Shown one piece after another: positions 56,584 through 64,000 of a stretch of DNA of 64,000 bases. A program made the translations under genes and the position numbers. How positions within the stretch are numbered: the first letter of the stretch is position 1; each line of letters starts with the position of its first letter. The notes under the pieces were generated by a model. It had not been told where the DNA came from, ran no database searches, and saw nothing but the letters and a program-made list of their open reading frames with translations. The DNA is from CAWJLE01 sp963843645 (lineage in GTDB: Bacteria > Chloroflexota > Anaerolineae > DAOTYC01): NCBI GenBank assembly GCA_963843645.1, contig CAWJLE010000008.1, positions 186,001-250,000 on the forward strand. The letters run 5' to 3'.

Positions 56584-57684
56584 ATGAACAAAATCAAAGC
56601 GCTGCTGACGGCCGAACTGGAGCCCACGTGGCTCGCCCGGCTCTCGAGCTACCTGGACGTCACCCGGGCCGGGCTGTACGTGTCCGAGAAGCTGCTGTCC
56701 CCGGACGAATTCGTCGAGGCCCTGTGCGGGCAGGACGTCCTCATCTTGTCCTACGACCAGGTCACTCAGGAGGTCATCGAGAACGCGCCCGACCTGAAGC
56801 TGATCTCCAGCATCCGCGGCGGACCTGAAGCCAACATCAGCATCGACGCCGCCACCGAGGCGGGGCTCCCGGTCCTCTACACGCTGGGCCGCACCGATCA
56901 TGCGGTGGCCGAGCTGACGATGTTGCAGATGCTGGCCCTGTCGCGCCCGCTGTGCCGGGCGGACCGCCTGCTGCGGGAACGGGTGCTGACCGACGACGAG
57001 CCCGCCGAAGTCGGCCGCGACGTGATCTGGCCGCTGAACCAGACGTCGTCCGCCGGCATCTGGCACTCCAGGCTGAGGGGCACGGAGCTGTACGCCAAAG
57101 TGCTGGGCCTCGTCGGGCTCGGCCACATCGGCCGCATGGTGGCCCGCTTGGCCAACGCTTTCGGGATGCGCGTGCTGGCCTACGATCCTTACGTCAACCC
57201 GCAGACGGTGGGCGAGGACGTCACCCTGATCCCCGACCTCAAGGACATGCTGCGCCAGTCGGACTTCGTCTCGGTCCACGCCCGGGTGACGCCGCAGTCG
57301 ATCGGGCTGCTCGGCCGCGAAGAGTTCCGCGCGATGAAGCCGACGGCCTATTACGTAAACACCGCCCGCGCCGCGATCGCCGACGAGGCCGCGCTGATGG
57401 AAGCCCTGCAGCAGCGCTGGATCGCGGGCGCCGCCCTGGACGTGTATCATCACGAGCCCCTGCGGTCCGACAGCCCGCTGCTGGGCATGAACCACGTAAT
57501 CCTGACCCCCCACCTCGCCGGGGTCACGCACGAGATCACGACGCATCATTCACGCATGGTCGCCGAGGGAATCATCGACTTCTTGACGGGCAAACGTCCC
57601 CAGATCATCGCCAATCCAGAGGTGTTCGATACGCCGGCGTTCGCGCGACGAGGCGCGCTGGCCTTTGGAGCGTTTAAGGAGTGA
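56584..57684 (+). CDS. D-isomer-specific 2-hydroxyacid dehydrogenase
   Basis: A 366-residue NAD-dependent oxidoreductase. NAD loop VLGLVGLGHIGRMVARLANA, MRVLAYDPYVNP, catalytic Arg in SSIRGGPEANI, Glu/His region ALDVYHHEPL and TPHLAGVTHEI. It is closest to phosphoglycerate-dehydrogenase-like enzymes that occur beside sugar kinases in catabolic clusters. The physiological substrate is unknown. ATG 56584 follows GAAGGAG by ~13 nt. The gene ends 4 nt before the FGGY kinase ATG, so they are co-translated. Confidence 0.85.
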   Translation: MNKIKALLTAELEPTWLARLSSYLDVTRAGLYVSEKLLSPDEFVEALCGQDVLILSYDQVTQEVIENAPDLKLISSIRGGPEANISIDAATEAGLPVLYTLGRTDHAVAELTMLQMLALSRPLCRADRLLRERVLTDDEPAEVGRDVIWPLNQTSSAGIWHSRLRGTELYAKVLGLVGLGHIGRMVARLANAFGMRVLAYDPYVNPQTVGEDVTLIPDLKDMLRQSDFVSVHARVTPQSIGLLGREEFRAMKPTAYYVNTARAAIADEAALMEALQQRWIAGAALDVYHHEPLRSDSPLLGMNHVILTPHLAGVTHEITTHHSRMVAEGIIDFLTGKRPQIIANPEVFDTPAFARRGALAFGAFKE

Positions 57685-57688
57685 GCGC

Positions 57689-59231
57689 ATGGGCAAGTAC
57701 CTGATGGCTCTGGACGCCGGAATCGGCGGCGGTCGCTGCCTGATCGCCGATACGGCGGGCAACGAGGTGGCCCGGACCTACGAGGAATGGAGCTACCACT
57801 ACCCGCCGGACATTCCGGGCGCGGTGGAGTTCGACGCCGGGGAATTTTGGGCTATAATGTGCCGGGTCGTGCGGCGGGCGCTGAACGAGAGCCACATCCC
57901 ACCGCAGGAGATCGCGGCGCTGAGCGCCACCTGCATGCGCGAGGGCTTTCTGCTGCTGGACGCGGCGGGCGAAGCCCTGTACGCGGCACCGCCGTTCGAC
58001 GGGCGGGCCAGGCAGTACAACGAGCGTTTGGCGGCGGAGCGGGGGGCCGAGATTCACGCCACGACCGGGCACTGGCCGGCCTACCTGCACGGGATCGGGC
58101 GGCTGCTGTGGCTGAAGGAGCAGCGCCCCCGGCTGTGGGAGCGCGTCCGTTACCTCCTCCAGATCAACGAGTGGCTGCTGCACCGCCTCAGCGGCGAGCG
58201 AACCGGCGAGCCCTCCAACGCCTGCGCCCTGGTTTTGGTGGACGTCCGGCAACGCGACTGGGCCTGGGAGCTGATCGACAGCCTCGGGCTGCCCCGCGAG
58301 ATCTTCCCGCCCATGCGGCCCGCCGGTGAGAGGCTGGGCGTCGTCACCCGGCAGGCGGCGGAAGCCACCGGACTCGCCGAAGGAACGCCCGTGATCGTCG
58401 GCGGCGCCGATTCGCAGTGCGGCCTCATCGGCACTGGCGCCGTCCGCCCCGGTCAGATCACCGCGGTCGCCGGCACGACGACGCCGATCCTGATGGTGAC
58501 CCCCGCCGCCGCGCTCGACCCGGAGATGCGCACCTGGACGCGGTGCCACACGGTGCCGGACACCTGGTGCCTGGAGTCCAACGCGGGCGTGACCGGCATC
58601 GTCTACCGCTGGCTGCGGAACTCCGTGTGCGAGCTGGAGACGGCCCTGCAGGACAAGGTGGGCATCGACGCGTACGACCTGATGAATCGCCGGGCGGCGG
58701 CCTCGCCCATCGGCGCGCGCGGGATGACCCTGATCGGCTCGAGCCTGATGGACGCGCGCCACATCGAGCGGCTGTTCCTGCCGGCGACGTTCTTCGGCCT
58801 GGACACCATGCGGCCGGAGCTGGCCGGTGAGCCCGAGATGATCCGCGCCGCGCTGGAGAGCATCTGCTACGCGGTGCGGGGCAATTGCGAGGCGCTGGAG
58901 AACGTGTCAGGCCTGAAGGTGGAAGCCCTGCGCATGTGCGGGGGACAGACCCGCAGCAAGCTGTGGGTCCAGATGCAGGCCGACGTCATGGGCGTGCCCG
59001 TACTGGTATCGAAGCACGAAGAAGCGACCGGCCTGGGCACCATCATCTGCGCCGGAGTGGGCAGCGGTATGTGCAGCAGCTTTGCGGAAGCCGCGGACCA
59101 GATCACCCGATACACCGCGATTCGAGCCCGATCCGGCGGCGCACGACCAGTATCAACCCTTCTACGAGCGCTGGCGGGCGCTTTACGACTGGCGCACGAC
59201 CGTGCCCGACGAGCTCCTGGAAGCGCAGTAG
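57689..59231 (+). CDS. FGGY-family carbohydrate kinase, LsrK-like (one frameshift)
   Basis: About 513 residues. It phosphorylates a sugar or polyol with ATP. The opening KYLMALDAGIGGGRCLIADT, IAALSATCMREGFLLLDAAG, GIGRLLWLKEQRPRLWERVR, VIVGGADSQCGLIGTGAVRP, LRMCGGQTRSKLWVQMQADV and EEATGLGTIICAGVGSGMC resemble the autoinducer-2 kinase LsrK more than xylulose or glycerol kinases. A shift near 59115 leads to the true end EPDPAAHDQYQPFYERWRAL, like the LsrK C-terminus. Whether AI-2 or another pentose-like sugar is the substrate is open. It overlaps functionally with DeoR and the RbsABC importer. Confidence 0.8.
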
Positions 59232-59260
59232 ACTCATAACGATCAGTTGAGGTGAGCATA

Positions 59261-60088
59261 GTGGCCCCACAATCCCATCCCGTTCTGTGCGGCTCCATCG
59301 CGGGCAAGCCCAGTCACATCGGTGTCCAGATGCATCGCGCCGGCTACGAGCACCTGGGCCTGGACTTCACGTACGTCGCCTTCGGCGTCGAAGACGCCCG
59401 GTCGGCCCTGGCGGCGATGCGCACCCTGGGCATCCGCGGGTTCGGCGTGACCATGCCCTTCAAGATCGAGGCGCTGCCCTACCTCGACGAGATCGACCCC
59501 ATGGCCAAGACCATCGGCGCCGTCAACACGATCGTCAACGACGCCGGGCGGCTCATCGGCTACAACACCGACTGGCTCGGCGCCGTGCGGGCCATCGAAG
59601 AGCGCGCCACGATCGCCGGCAAGAACGTGATCGTCGTCGGCGCCGGCGGAGCGGCCCGCGCGGTCGCCTGCGGCATGCAGCACGAGAAGGCCGCCCAGGT
59701 GGCCATCTTCAACCGCAGCGCGGAGAAGGCCGAAACCCTGGCCCGCGATCTGGGCTGCCGGTTCGGCGGGGACCTGGACGCCCTCGAAGACGTCGGAGAC
59801 TTCGACCTGCTGATCCACGCCACGTCCGTGGGCTACCGCAACTCGCCCCCTACGGATTGCATCGTGCCGCGCGGCATCCTGCAGCCGGGCCGTGTCGTGC
59901 TCGACATCGTGTCCGAGCCGGCGGAGACCCTGCTGGTCCGCTGGGCCAGGGAGGCCGGCTGCACCGCGATTCCCGGCAGCCGCATGCGCCTGCACCAGGC
60001 GCACCTGCAGTTCGGCCTGTACACCGAGCGCGATCTGCCCATCGAGGTCCTGGAGAAGGCCATGTTCCAGGCCATGGGATTGGGGTGA
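59261..60088 (+). CDS. Shikimate-dehydrogenase-like (AroE family) protein
   Basis: About 275 residues. AroE fold: VTMPFKIEALPYLDEIDPMA (catalytic Lys), KTIGAVNTIVN, GYNTDWLGAV (catalytic Asp), NVIVVGAGGAARAVACGM (NADP loop), NRSAEKAETLAR and HATSVGYRNS. The N-terminal SLSP motif that binds the shikimate carboxylate is absent (GKPSHIGVQM instead), so the substrate may be a related hydroxy acid, consistent with its sugar-catabolism neighbours rather than aromatic synthesis. GTG 59261 is preferred over GTG 59252 by spacing from TGAGG. Confidence 0.8.
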   Translation: MAPQSHPVLCGSIAGKPSHIGVQMHRAGYEHLGLDFTYVAFGVEDARSALAAMRTLGIRGFGVTMPFKIEALPYLDEIDPMAKTIGAVNTIVNDAGRLIGYNTDWLGAVRAIEERATIAGKNVIVVGAGGAARAVACGMQHEKAAQVAIFNRSAEKAETLARDLGCRFGGDLDALEDVGDFDLLIHATSVGYRNSPPTDCIVPRGILQPGRVVLDIVSEPAETLLVRWAREAGCTAIPGSRMRLHQAHLQFGLYTERDLPIEVLEKAMFQAMGLG

Positions 60089-60098
60089 TCCAGACCTG

Positions 60099-60129
60099 GA
60101 CTTCCGAAGTTTCGAAAACTTCGGAAGTC
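60099..60129. repeat. ACTTCCGAAGT-family palindrome
   Basis: GACTTCCGAAGTTTC / GAAAACTTCGGAAGTC, 31 bp, 10 nt after the shikimate-dehydrogenase-like stop. Confidence 0.9.
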
Positions 60130-60180
60130 TGAGCCACACAGGATCGCGCACCGCGGCCCTACGCACACCGTCGCCGCGGT

Positions 60181-60378
60181 CCCCGGATCGCGGGCCGTCT
60201 CCTGCGCCTTATGTCACCCTGAGGGAGCGTCGTTTGCGACCGAGGGGTCTCGCGCGCGAGAAAGGATGCCCCCAGCGGTACGATTGACGATGTCCTTTCT
60301 CGCGCGCGAGACCCCTCGGTCGCAAACGACGCTCCCTCAGGGTGACATAAGGCGCAGGAGGCGGCCCGCGATCCGGGG
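60181..60378. repeat. TGTCACCCTGAGG palindrome, ~88-bp arms
   Basis: Arms CCCCGGATCGCGGGCCGTCT ... and complement, one or two mismatches, loop ~25 nt. The inner part has TATGTCACCCTGAGGGAGCG and GGTCTCGCGCGCGAGAAAGG. The same inner core is found at 48379-48493. Confidence 0.9.
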
Positions 60379-60489
60379 GCGGCGGTGCGCGATCCGGGCG
60401 CCGATCGCCGAAGAACGCGACCGCCAGAATGGCTCCACCGGCTTACAAGACAGTATTGCGAAAATAGCGAGAGGAACCCCAAGAAAACG

Positions 60490-61278
60490 ATGCAATCGAA
60501 TGAAAACGTAGATCAAGCCAACCCCACACCCCAATGGAGCCTCCTGCCCGACCTGCGGGGACAGATCGCGGTCGTCACGGGCGGCGGGCGGGGCATCGGC
60601 CGGGCCATCGGGCGGGCGCTGGGCGCCTCGGGCGCGCAGGTGGTGCTGGTGGCGCGCACGGAAGCCGAAATCACCGCCGTCGCGGACGAGATCCGCGCAG
60701 CCGGCGGCCGCGCCGTCGCGATCCGCGCCGATCAGGCGAACCCCGACGAGGTTGCCGCCCTGTTCGCGCGCGTTCACGACGAGTTCGGGCGCCTCGACGT
60801 CCTCATCAACAACGCCGCCATCGTCCGCACCGCGCCGTTCACCGAGTGCACGATCGAGGATTTCGACGCGCAGATTCAGGTCGACCTGCGCGGCGTATTC
60901 CTCTGCTGCCAGGAAGCGCTGAAGATCATGATCCCTCAGCACAGCGGCTACATCATCAACGTCGCCAGCGCCGTCGGCATCAAGGGCTACCTCAACCACA
61001 CCGCGTACGGCGCCGCCAAGCACGGCGTTATGGGCCTGACCAAGGTGCTGGCCATGGAAACGCAGCCGCACCAGATTCGGGTCAGTGCCATCCTGCCGGG
61101 CGGCGTGGAGACCCGCATGCTCAGCGAGGGCCGGCCCGACCTCATGGACAATCGCGCCATCCTGCTGCAGCCGGACGACGTCGCGCGCTCGGCGCTGTTC
61201 CTGCTGTCGCTGCCGCCCCGCGCCGCCGTCGACCAGATCTACCTGCGCCGCTACGCCGGCCATCCCTTCTCGCCCTGA
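60490..61278 (+). CDS. Short-chain dehydrogenase/reductase
   Basis: A 262-residue SDR oxidoreductase: AVVTGGGRGIGRAIGRAL, LINNAAIV, INVASAVGIKG, active-site Tyr/Lys YGAAKHGVMG and VSAILPGGVETRM. It is complete, with no frame breaks. The start ATG 60490 is preceded by a distant AGAGGA only, so initiation may be weak. It belongs by position to the sugar catabolic cluster, but two palindromes separate it from the upstream gene. The ending DQIYLRRYAGHPFSP is unusual for SDRs, which often end in a VDGG-type motif. Confidence 0.85.
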   Translation: MQSNENVDQANPTPQWSLLPDLRGQIAVVTGGGRGIGRAIGRALGASGAQVVLVARTEAEITAVADEIRAAGGRAVAIRADQANPDEVAALFARVHDEFGRLDVLINNAAIVRTAPFTECTIEDFDAQIQVDLRGVFLCCQEALKIMIPQHSGYIINVASAVGIKGYLNHTAYGAAKHGVMGLTKVLAMETQPHQIRVSAILPGGVETRMLSEGRPDLMDNRAILLQPDDVARSALFLLSLPPRAAVDQIYLRRYAGHPFSP

Positions 61279-61286
61279 ACAAAGAG

Positions 61287-61480
61287 AGACTTCCGAAGTT
61301 TTGAGAACTTCGGAAGTCTGAAAGGCTCGGATACGTCTTCGGTCAGGCTGGCCCTGCCTCCCGGCAGACTTCCGAAGTCTCTGAGACTTCGGAAGTCTGA
61401 AAGGCTCGGATACGTCTTCGGTCAGGCTGGCCATGCCTCCCGGCAGACTTCCGAAGTCTCGGAGACTTCGGAAGTCCAAC
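61287..61480. repeat. Three ACTTCCGAAGT-family palindromes with ~80-bp period
   Basis: Copies at about 61288-61321, 61366-61400 and 61446-61479, with spacer GAAAGGCTCGGATACGTCTT repeated between them. They fill the gap between the convergent SDR and aldolase genes. Confidence 0.9.
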
Positions 61481-61485
61481 TTCTC

Positions 61486-62409
61486 CTACTCGCCGTGCTC
61501 CGCTGCGGCGACGCCGCCCCAGAGGCTGCGGCCCCCCACCAGGCCGCCGGACGTGGTGACGCGGCCGCTGGACTTGAACAGGCGCATCTTCTCGCGCACG
61601 CGCTCCTTCATGACGTCGCGCGAGACCGCCAGCCACGGGCGCGGATCGACTTCGTCGGGCCTGGCCCGCATGGCCTGCTTGAGCCCGGCCACGAAACCCT
61701 GCATCACGTACGTGCCCACGTTGATCTTGACCACGCCGTTCTCGATGGCGCCCACCAGGGAATCCTCGGTCACGCCCGAGGAGCCGTGCAGCACCAGCGG
61801 GGCCCTGGTCGCGTCGCGGATCGCCGCGATCCGCTGCAGGTCCAGGTTCGCGCCCTGGGCGTACATCCCGTGGATCGAGCCGGCCGAGATTGCCAGCGAG
61901 TCCGCCCCGGATTCCGCGAGGAATTGCTTCGCCTGCTGCGGGTCGGTCATCCCCTTGCGGATCTGTTCTTCGGTCACGTCGTCGCCGCGGGCGTACATCC
62001 GGCCCAGCTCGGCCTCGACGTCGACGCCGCACGCGTGCGCCACGTCCACGATCCTTCGGGTCGCGCGGATGTTCTCCTCGAACGGCAGCTTCGATCCGTC
62101 GTACATGACCGACGTGAACCCCGCCCGGATGCACTGGACGTTGCAGTCGAAGTCCGGTCCGTGGTCGAGGTGGACCACCACCGGAACGTCGACCATGTCC
62201 GCGGCGGCCTTCATGATCGCGGTCACGAGCTCCAGCCCGATGAAGCGATTCGCCGAGTCGATGAACGCGACGATCACCGGCGACCGCTCTTCCTGTGCCG
62301 TCTCAACGATGGCCTGAATGTGCTCGAAGCTCATGGCGTTGAACGCGCCGATGGCGTACCGGCCGGCCATCGCTTCCTTGAACATCTCCTTACTCCGAAC
62401 GAGTGGCAT
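61486..62409 (-). CDS. Class II fructose-bisphosphate/tagatose-bisphosphate aldolase family
   Basis: A 307-residue zinc aldolase. MPLVRSKEMFKEAMAGRYAI, AFNAMSFEHIQAIVETAQEE, zinc ligands in VVVHLDHGPDFD (HxDH), SVMYDGSKLPFEENIRATR, EAELGRMYARGDD, then APLVLHGSSGVTEDSLVGAI and VVKINVGTYV. It cleaves or makes ketose bisphosphates. In this cluster it probably splits the phosphorylated product of the FGGY kinase pathway. ATG 62409 follows GGGAGCTGTT (weak site). Transcribed opposite to the importer genes. Confidence 0.9.
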   Translation of the reverse strand: MPLVRSKEMFKEAMAGRYAIGAFNAMSFEHIQAIVETAQEERSPVIVAFIDSANRFIGLELVTAIMKAAADMVDVPVVVHLDHGPDFDCNVQCIRAGFTSVMYDGSKLPFEENIRATRRIVDVAHACGVDVEAELGRMYARGDDVTEEQIRKGMTDPQQAKQFLAESGADSLAISAGSIHGMYAQGANLDLQRIAAIRDATRAPLVLHGSSGVTEDSLVGAIENGVVKINVGTYVMQGFVAGLKQAMRARPDEVDPRPWLAVSRDVMKERVREKMRLFKSSGRVTTSGGLVGGRSLWGGVAAAEHGE

Positions 62410-62775
62410 TGAACAGCTCCCTTCTGATGCGCATGATGTCTGCTCCGCGCCGGGCGCGGAGCGATATGGTGATCCAACGGATCCCGTTGCGGCCAGGTCC
62501 TGTGGATGGCACGAGTGTGGGCACTTCGGAATAATACGGCAATCCCGCTCGGACCGCAAGTCGGGGCCCGTGGCTCAGCGCCGCACCCAGCGGCAACTCC
62601 ACCCGAGAGCCCCAGGCAAACAACACAAAGCATGCTGAAGATTGCTAAACACAAGCCTACTTATGTAGTTTTACAAAATAGCGCGGAAGTAACCAAATGC
62701 CGGCTCGAGTTCACGCTGGCCACGCCGCAGCCCGAAGGCGGGCCGCCCGGCGATGAAGTCGCCGGGCTATAGGGC

Positions 62776-62829
62776 AGCATCCGATGAATCGGACTTCTGG
62801 CTGCTCCGAAGTCCGATTCATCGGACGCT
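62776..62829. repeat. CCGATGAATCGG palindrome copy 5
   Basis: AGCATCCGATGAATCGGACT ... AGTCCGATTCATCGGACGCT, nested inside the outer pair CCCGGCGATGAAGTCGCCGG / CCGGCGACTTCATCGCCGGG. Confidence 0.9.
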
Positions 62830-63313
62830 GTCATGTAGCCCGGCGACTTCATCGCCGGGCGGCCCGCAAAGGCAGCCAGCGGCAACTCCACCCGAGAGCC
62901 CCGGCCTCGGGCCCTGCAAGCCCCAGGCAAACAACACAAAGCATGCTGAAGCATGCTAAACACAAGCCTGCTTATGCAGTTTTACGAAATAGCGCGGAAG
63001 TAACCAAATGCCGGCTCGAGTTCACGCTGGCCACGCCGCAGCCCGAAGGCGCCCGCCCGGCGATGAAGTCGCCGGGCTATAGGGCAGCGTCCGATGAATC
63101 GGACTTCTGGCTGCTCCACCCGAGAGCCCCGGCCCCGGGGCCTGCAAGCCCCAGGCAAACAACACAAAGCATGCTGAAGATTGCTAAACACAAGCCCGCT
63201 TATGCAGTTTTACAGAATAGCGCGGAAGTAACCAAATGCCGGCTCGAGTTCACGCTGGCCACGCCGCAGCCCAAAAGCGCCCGCCCGGCGATGAAGTCGC
63301 CGGGCTATAGGGC

Positions 63314-63368
63314 AGCGTCCGATGAATCGGACTTCTGGCTGCTCCGAAGTCCCGATTCATCGGACGCT
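63314..63368. repeat. CCGATGAATCGG palindrome copy 6
   Basis: As copy 5 with one extra C, followed by GTAGCCCGGCGACTTTATCG. Confidence 0.9.
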
Positions 63369-63456
63369 GTCATGTAGCCCGGCGACTTTATCGCCGGGCG
63401 GCCCGCCCCTGAGCAAGCTGCTGGCTGAAGATACGATACCCCGGTTCCCGCCCCGG

Positions 63457-64000
63457 CTAATCCCAGGGCGCGATTGTCACCTTCATGCAGTTCTCCGTCA
63501 TCGACAGCTCGATGGCTTCGCGCGTGCGGTCCAGCGGGAAGCGATGGGTCACGACTTCCTCGAACGGAATGATGTCGTGGTACTTCTTCATCTGCACCAG
63601 GGACGGGCGGTAACCCGTCGGCGGATGGCCGGTCAGCCCGATGAGCCGCACGTTCTTGGCGCACAGGTGGCGGTGGATGTTGATCGGCGTCGACCCGACG
63701 TCCACGAAGTTTCCGGTCTCGATGTACATGCCGCCGGTGCGCAGCATCTCCAACCCCTCGGGTACCGGCTCCGGCCGGCCCACGCACTCGACCACTAGGT
63801 CGGCGCCGCGCCCGCGGGTCAGTCCCCTGATCTCCTCGATCCGCTGCTCGGAGGTCGTCTGGGCCGTGTTGAACACCGCATCCGCGCCGAACCGCCTGGC
63901 CATGTCCAGCCGGTACTGCGACTTGTCGATGGCGATGATCTGCCCGGCGCCCAGCAGCCCCGCCTTGATCAGGTGGACGAAGCCGAGCGGTCCTACGCCC
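63457..64000 (-). CDS. Zinc-type alcohol/sorbitol dehydrogenase (5' end outside window)
   Basis: The C-terminal ~180 residues of a medium-chain dehydrogenase/reductase. NAD-binding loop GVGPLGFVHLIKAG near the window edge, IIAIDKSQYRLDMARRFGAD, ADLVVECVGRPEPVPEGLEM, LRTGGMYIETGNFVDVGST and FPLDRTREAIELSMTENCMK. The zinc-binding N-terminal half lies beyond position 64000. By context it probably oxidises a polyol in the sugar catabolic cluster. It may be the far end of a unit running toward the repeat field. Confidence 0.8.
   Translation of the reverse strand, partial: GVGPLGFVHLIKAGLLGAGQIIAIDKSQYRLDMARRFGADAVFNTAQTTSEQRIEEIRGLTRGRGADLVVECVGRPEPVPEGLEMLRTGGMYIETGNFVDVGSTPINIHRHLCAKNVRLIGLTGHPPTGYRPSLVQMKKYHDIIPFEEVVTHRFPLDRTREAIELSMTENCMKVTIAPWD

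Larger units (their letters stand above)
62583..63415. repeat. Second CCGATGAATCGG repeat field (no genes)
   Basis: Three large repeats (starting near 62583, 62877 and 63115), each with ACCCGAGAGCCCC, GCAAACAACACAAAGCATGC, TAGCGCGGAAGTAACCAAAT and GCCGGCTCGAGTTCACGCTG, then CCCGGCGATGAAGTCGCCGG and a CCGATGAATCGG palindrome. Full palindromes at 62776-62829 and 63314-63368; the middle one (63090-63118) is a half copy joined directly to the next repeat. Confidence 0.85.

Overview
GC-rich, gene-dense DNA of a free-living heterotrophic bacterium, most likely a Chloroflexota (Anaerolineae-like) genome fragment. This placement is an inference. It rests on a secreted protein with an NBR1-type four-tryptophan domain, Thr/Pro linkers after signal peptides, a kamA plus ATP-grasp pair, a PLL-type propeller protein, many dispersed long palindromes, and -35/-10 promoters of the housekeeping type. 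No rRNA, tRNA or CRISPR was found. Many otherwise well-conserved genes carry single-base frame breaks (densest in hutU and hutI). Most look like sequence or assembly indels rather than decay, and such genes are annotated here as one joined gene. LAYOUT. 0-10 kb: a broken MazF/PemK toxin with its antitoxin, a Nudix hydrolase, a very large CYTH-HTH-HD-CHAD polyphosphate-type protein, two tandem thymidylate-kinase-like genes with a Mth938-type gene, and a lysine 2,3-aminomutase/ATP-grasp pair. 10-14 kb: a zinc-ribbon peptide, a pseudo-receiver wHTH regulator, a UPF0316 membrane protein and a papain-like protease with a built-in chagasin-like inhibitor domain. 14.3-19.5 kb: a less GC-rich island of poorly known small genes, bounded by inverted IS21-type ends and a direct repeat. 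19.8-28 kb: a DEAD-box helicase, a secreted C45-type Ntn hydrolase, a threonine aldolase, two cold-shock genes with matching leaders, and a lipoprotein. 28-41.5 kb: two convergent paralogous membrane proteins separated by an IS110 element, a large repeat field with a REP-associated (Y1/HUH) transposase, a propeller protein, rsmG and an M42 peptidase. 42-50 kb: histidine utilisation (cyclodeaminase, ftcD, hutU, hutI, hutH), converting histidine to glutamate with formimino transfer to folate. 50-64 kb: a carbohydrate catabolic cluster (DeoR regulator, RbsABC-type importer, Gfo/Idh/MocA oxidoreductase, 2-hydroxyacid dehydrogenase, LsrK-like FGGY kinase, shikimate-dehydrogenase-like enzyme, SDR, class II aldolase, zinc alcohol dehydrogenase cut by the window edge). 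THE UNUSUAL SIGNAL is the repeat content. At least ten unrelated families of long near-perfect palindromes sit between and sometimes inside genes. Several have one arm expanded into tandem repeats (15, 64 or 40 bp units). Some lie in frame inside protein genes or supply a protein's C-terminus. One family is nested around a REP-associated transposase gene. Together these suggest an active palindrome-spreading system.
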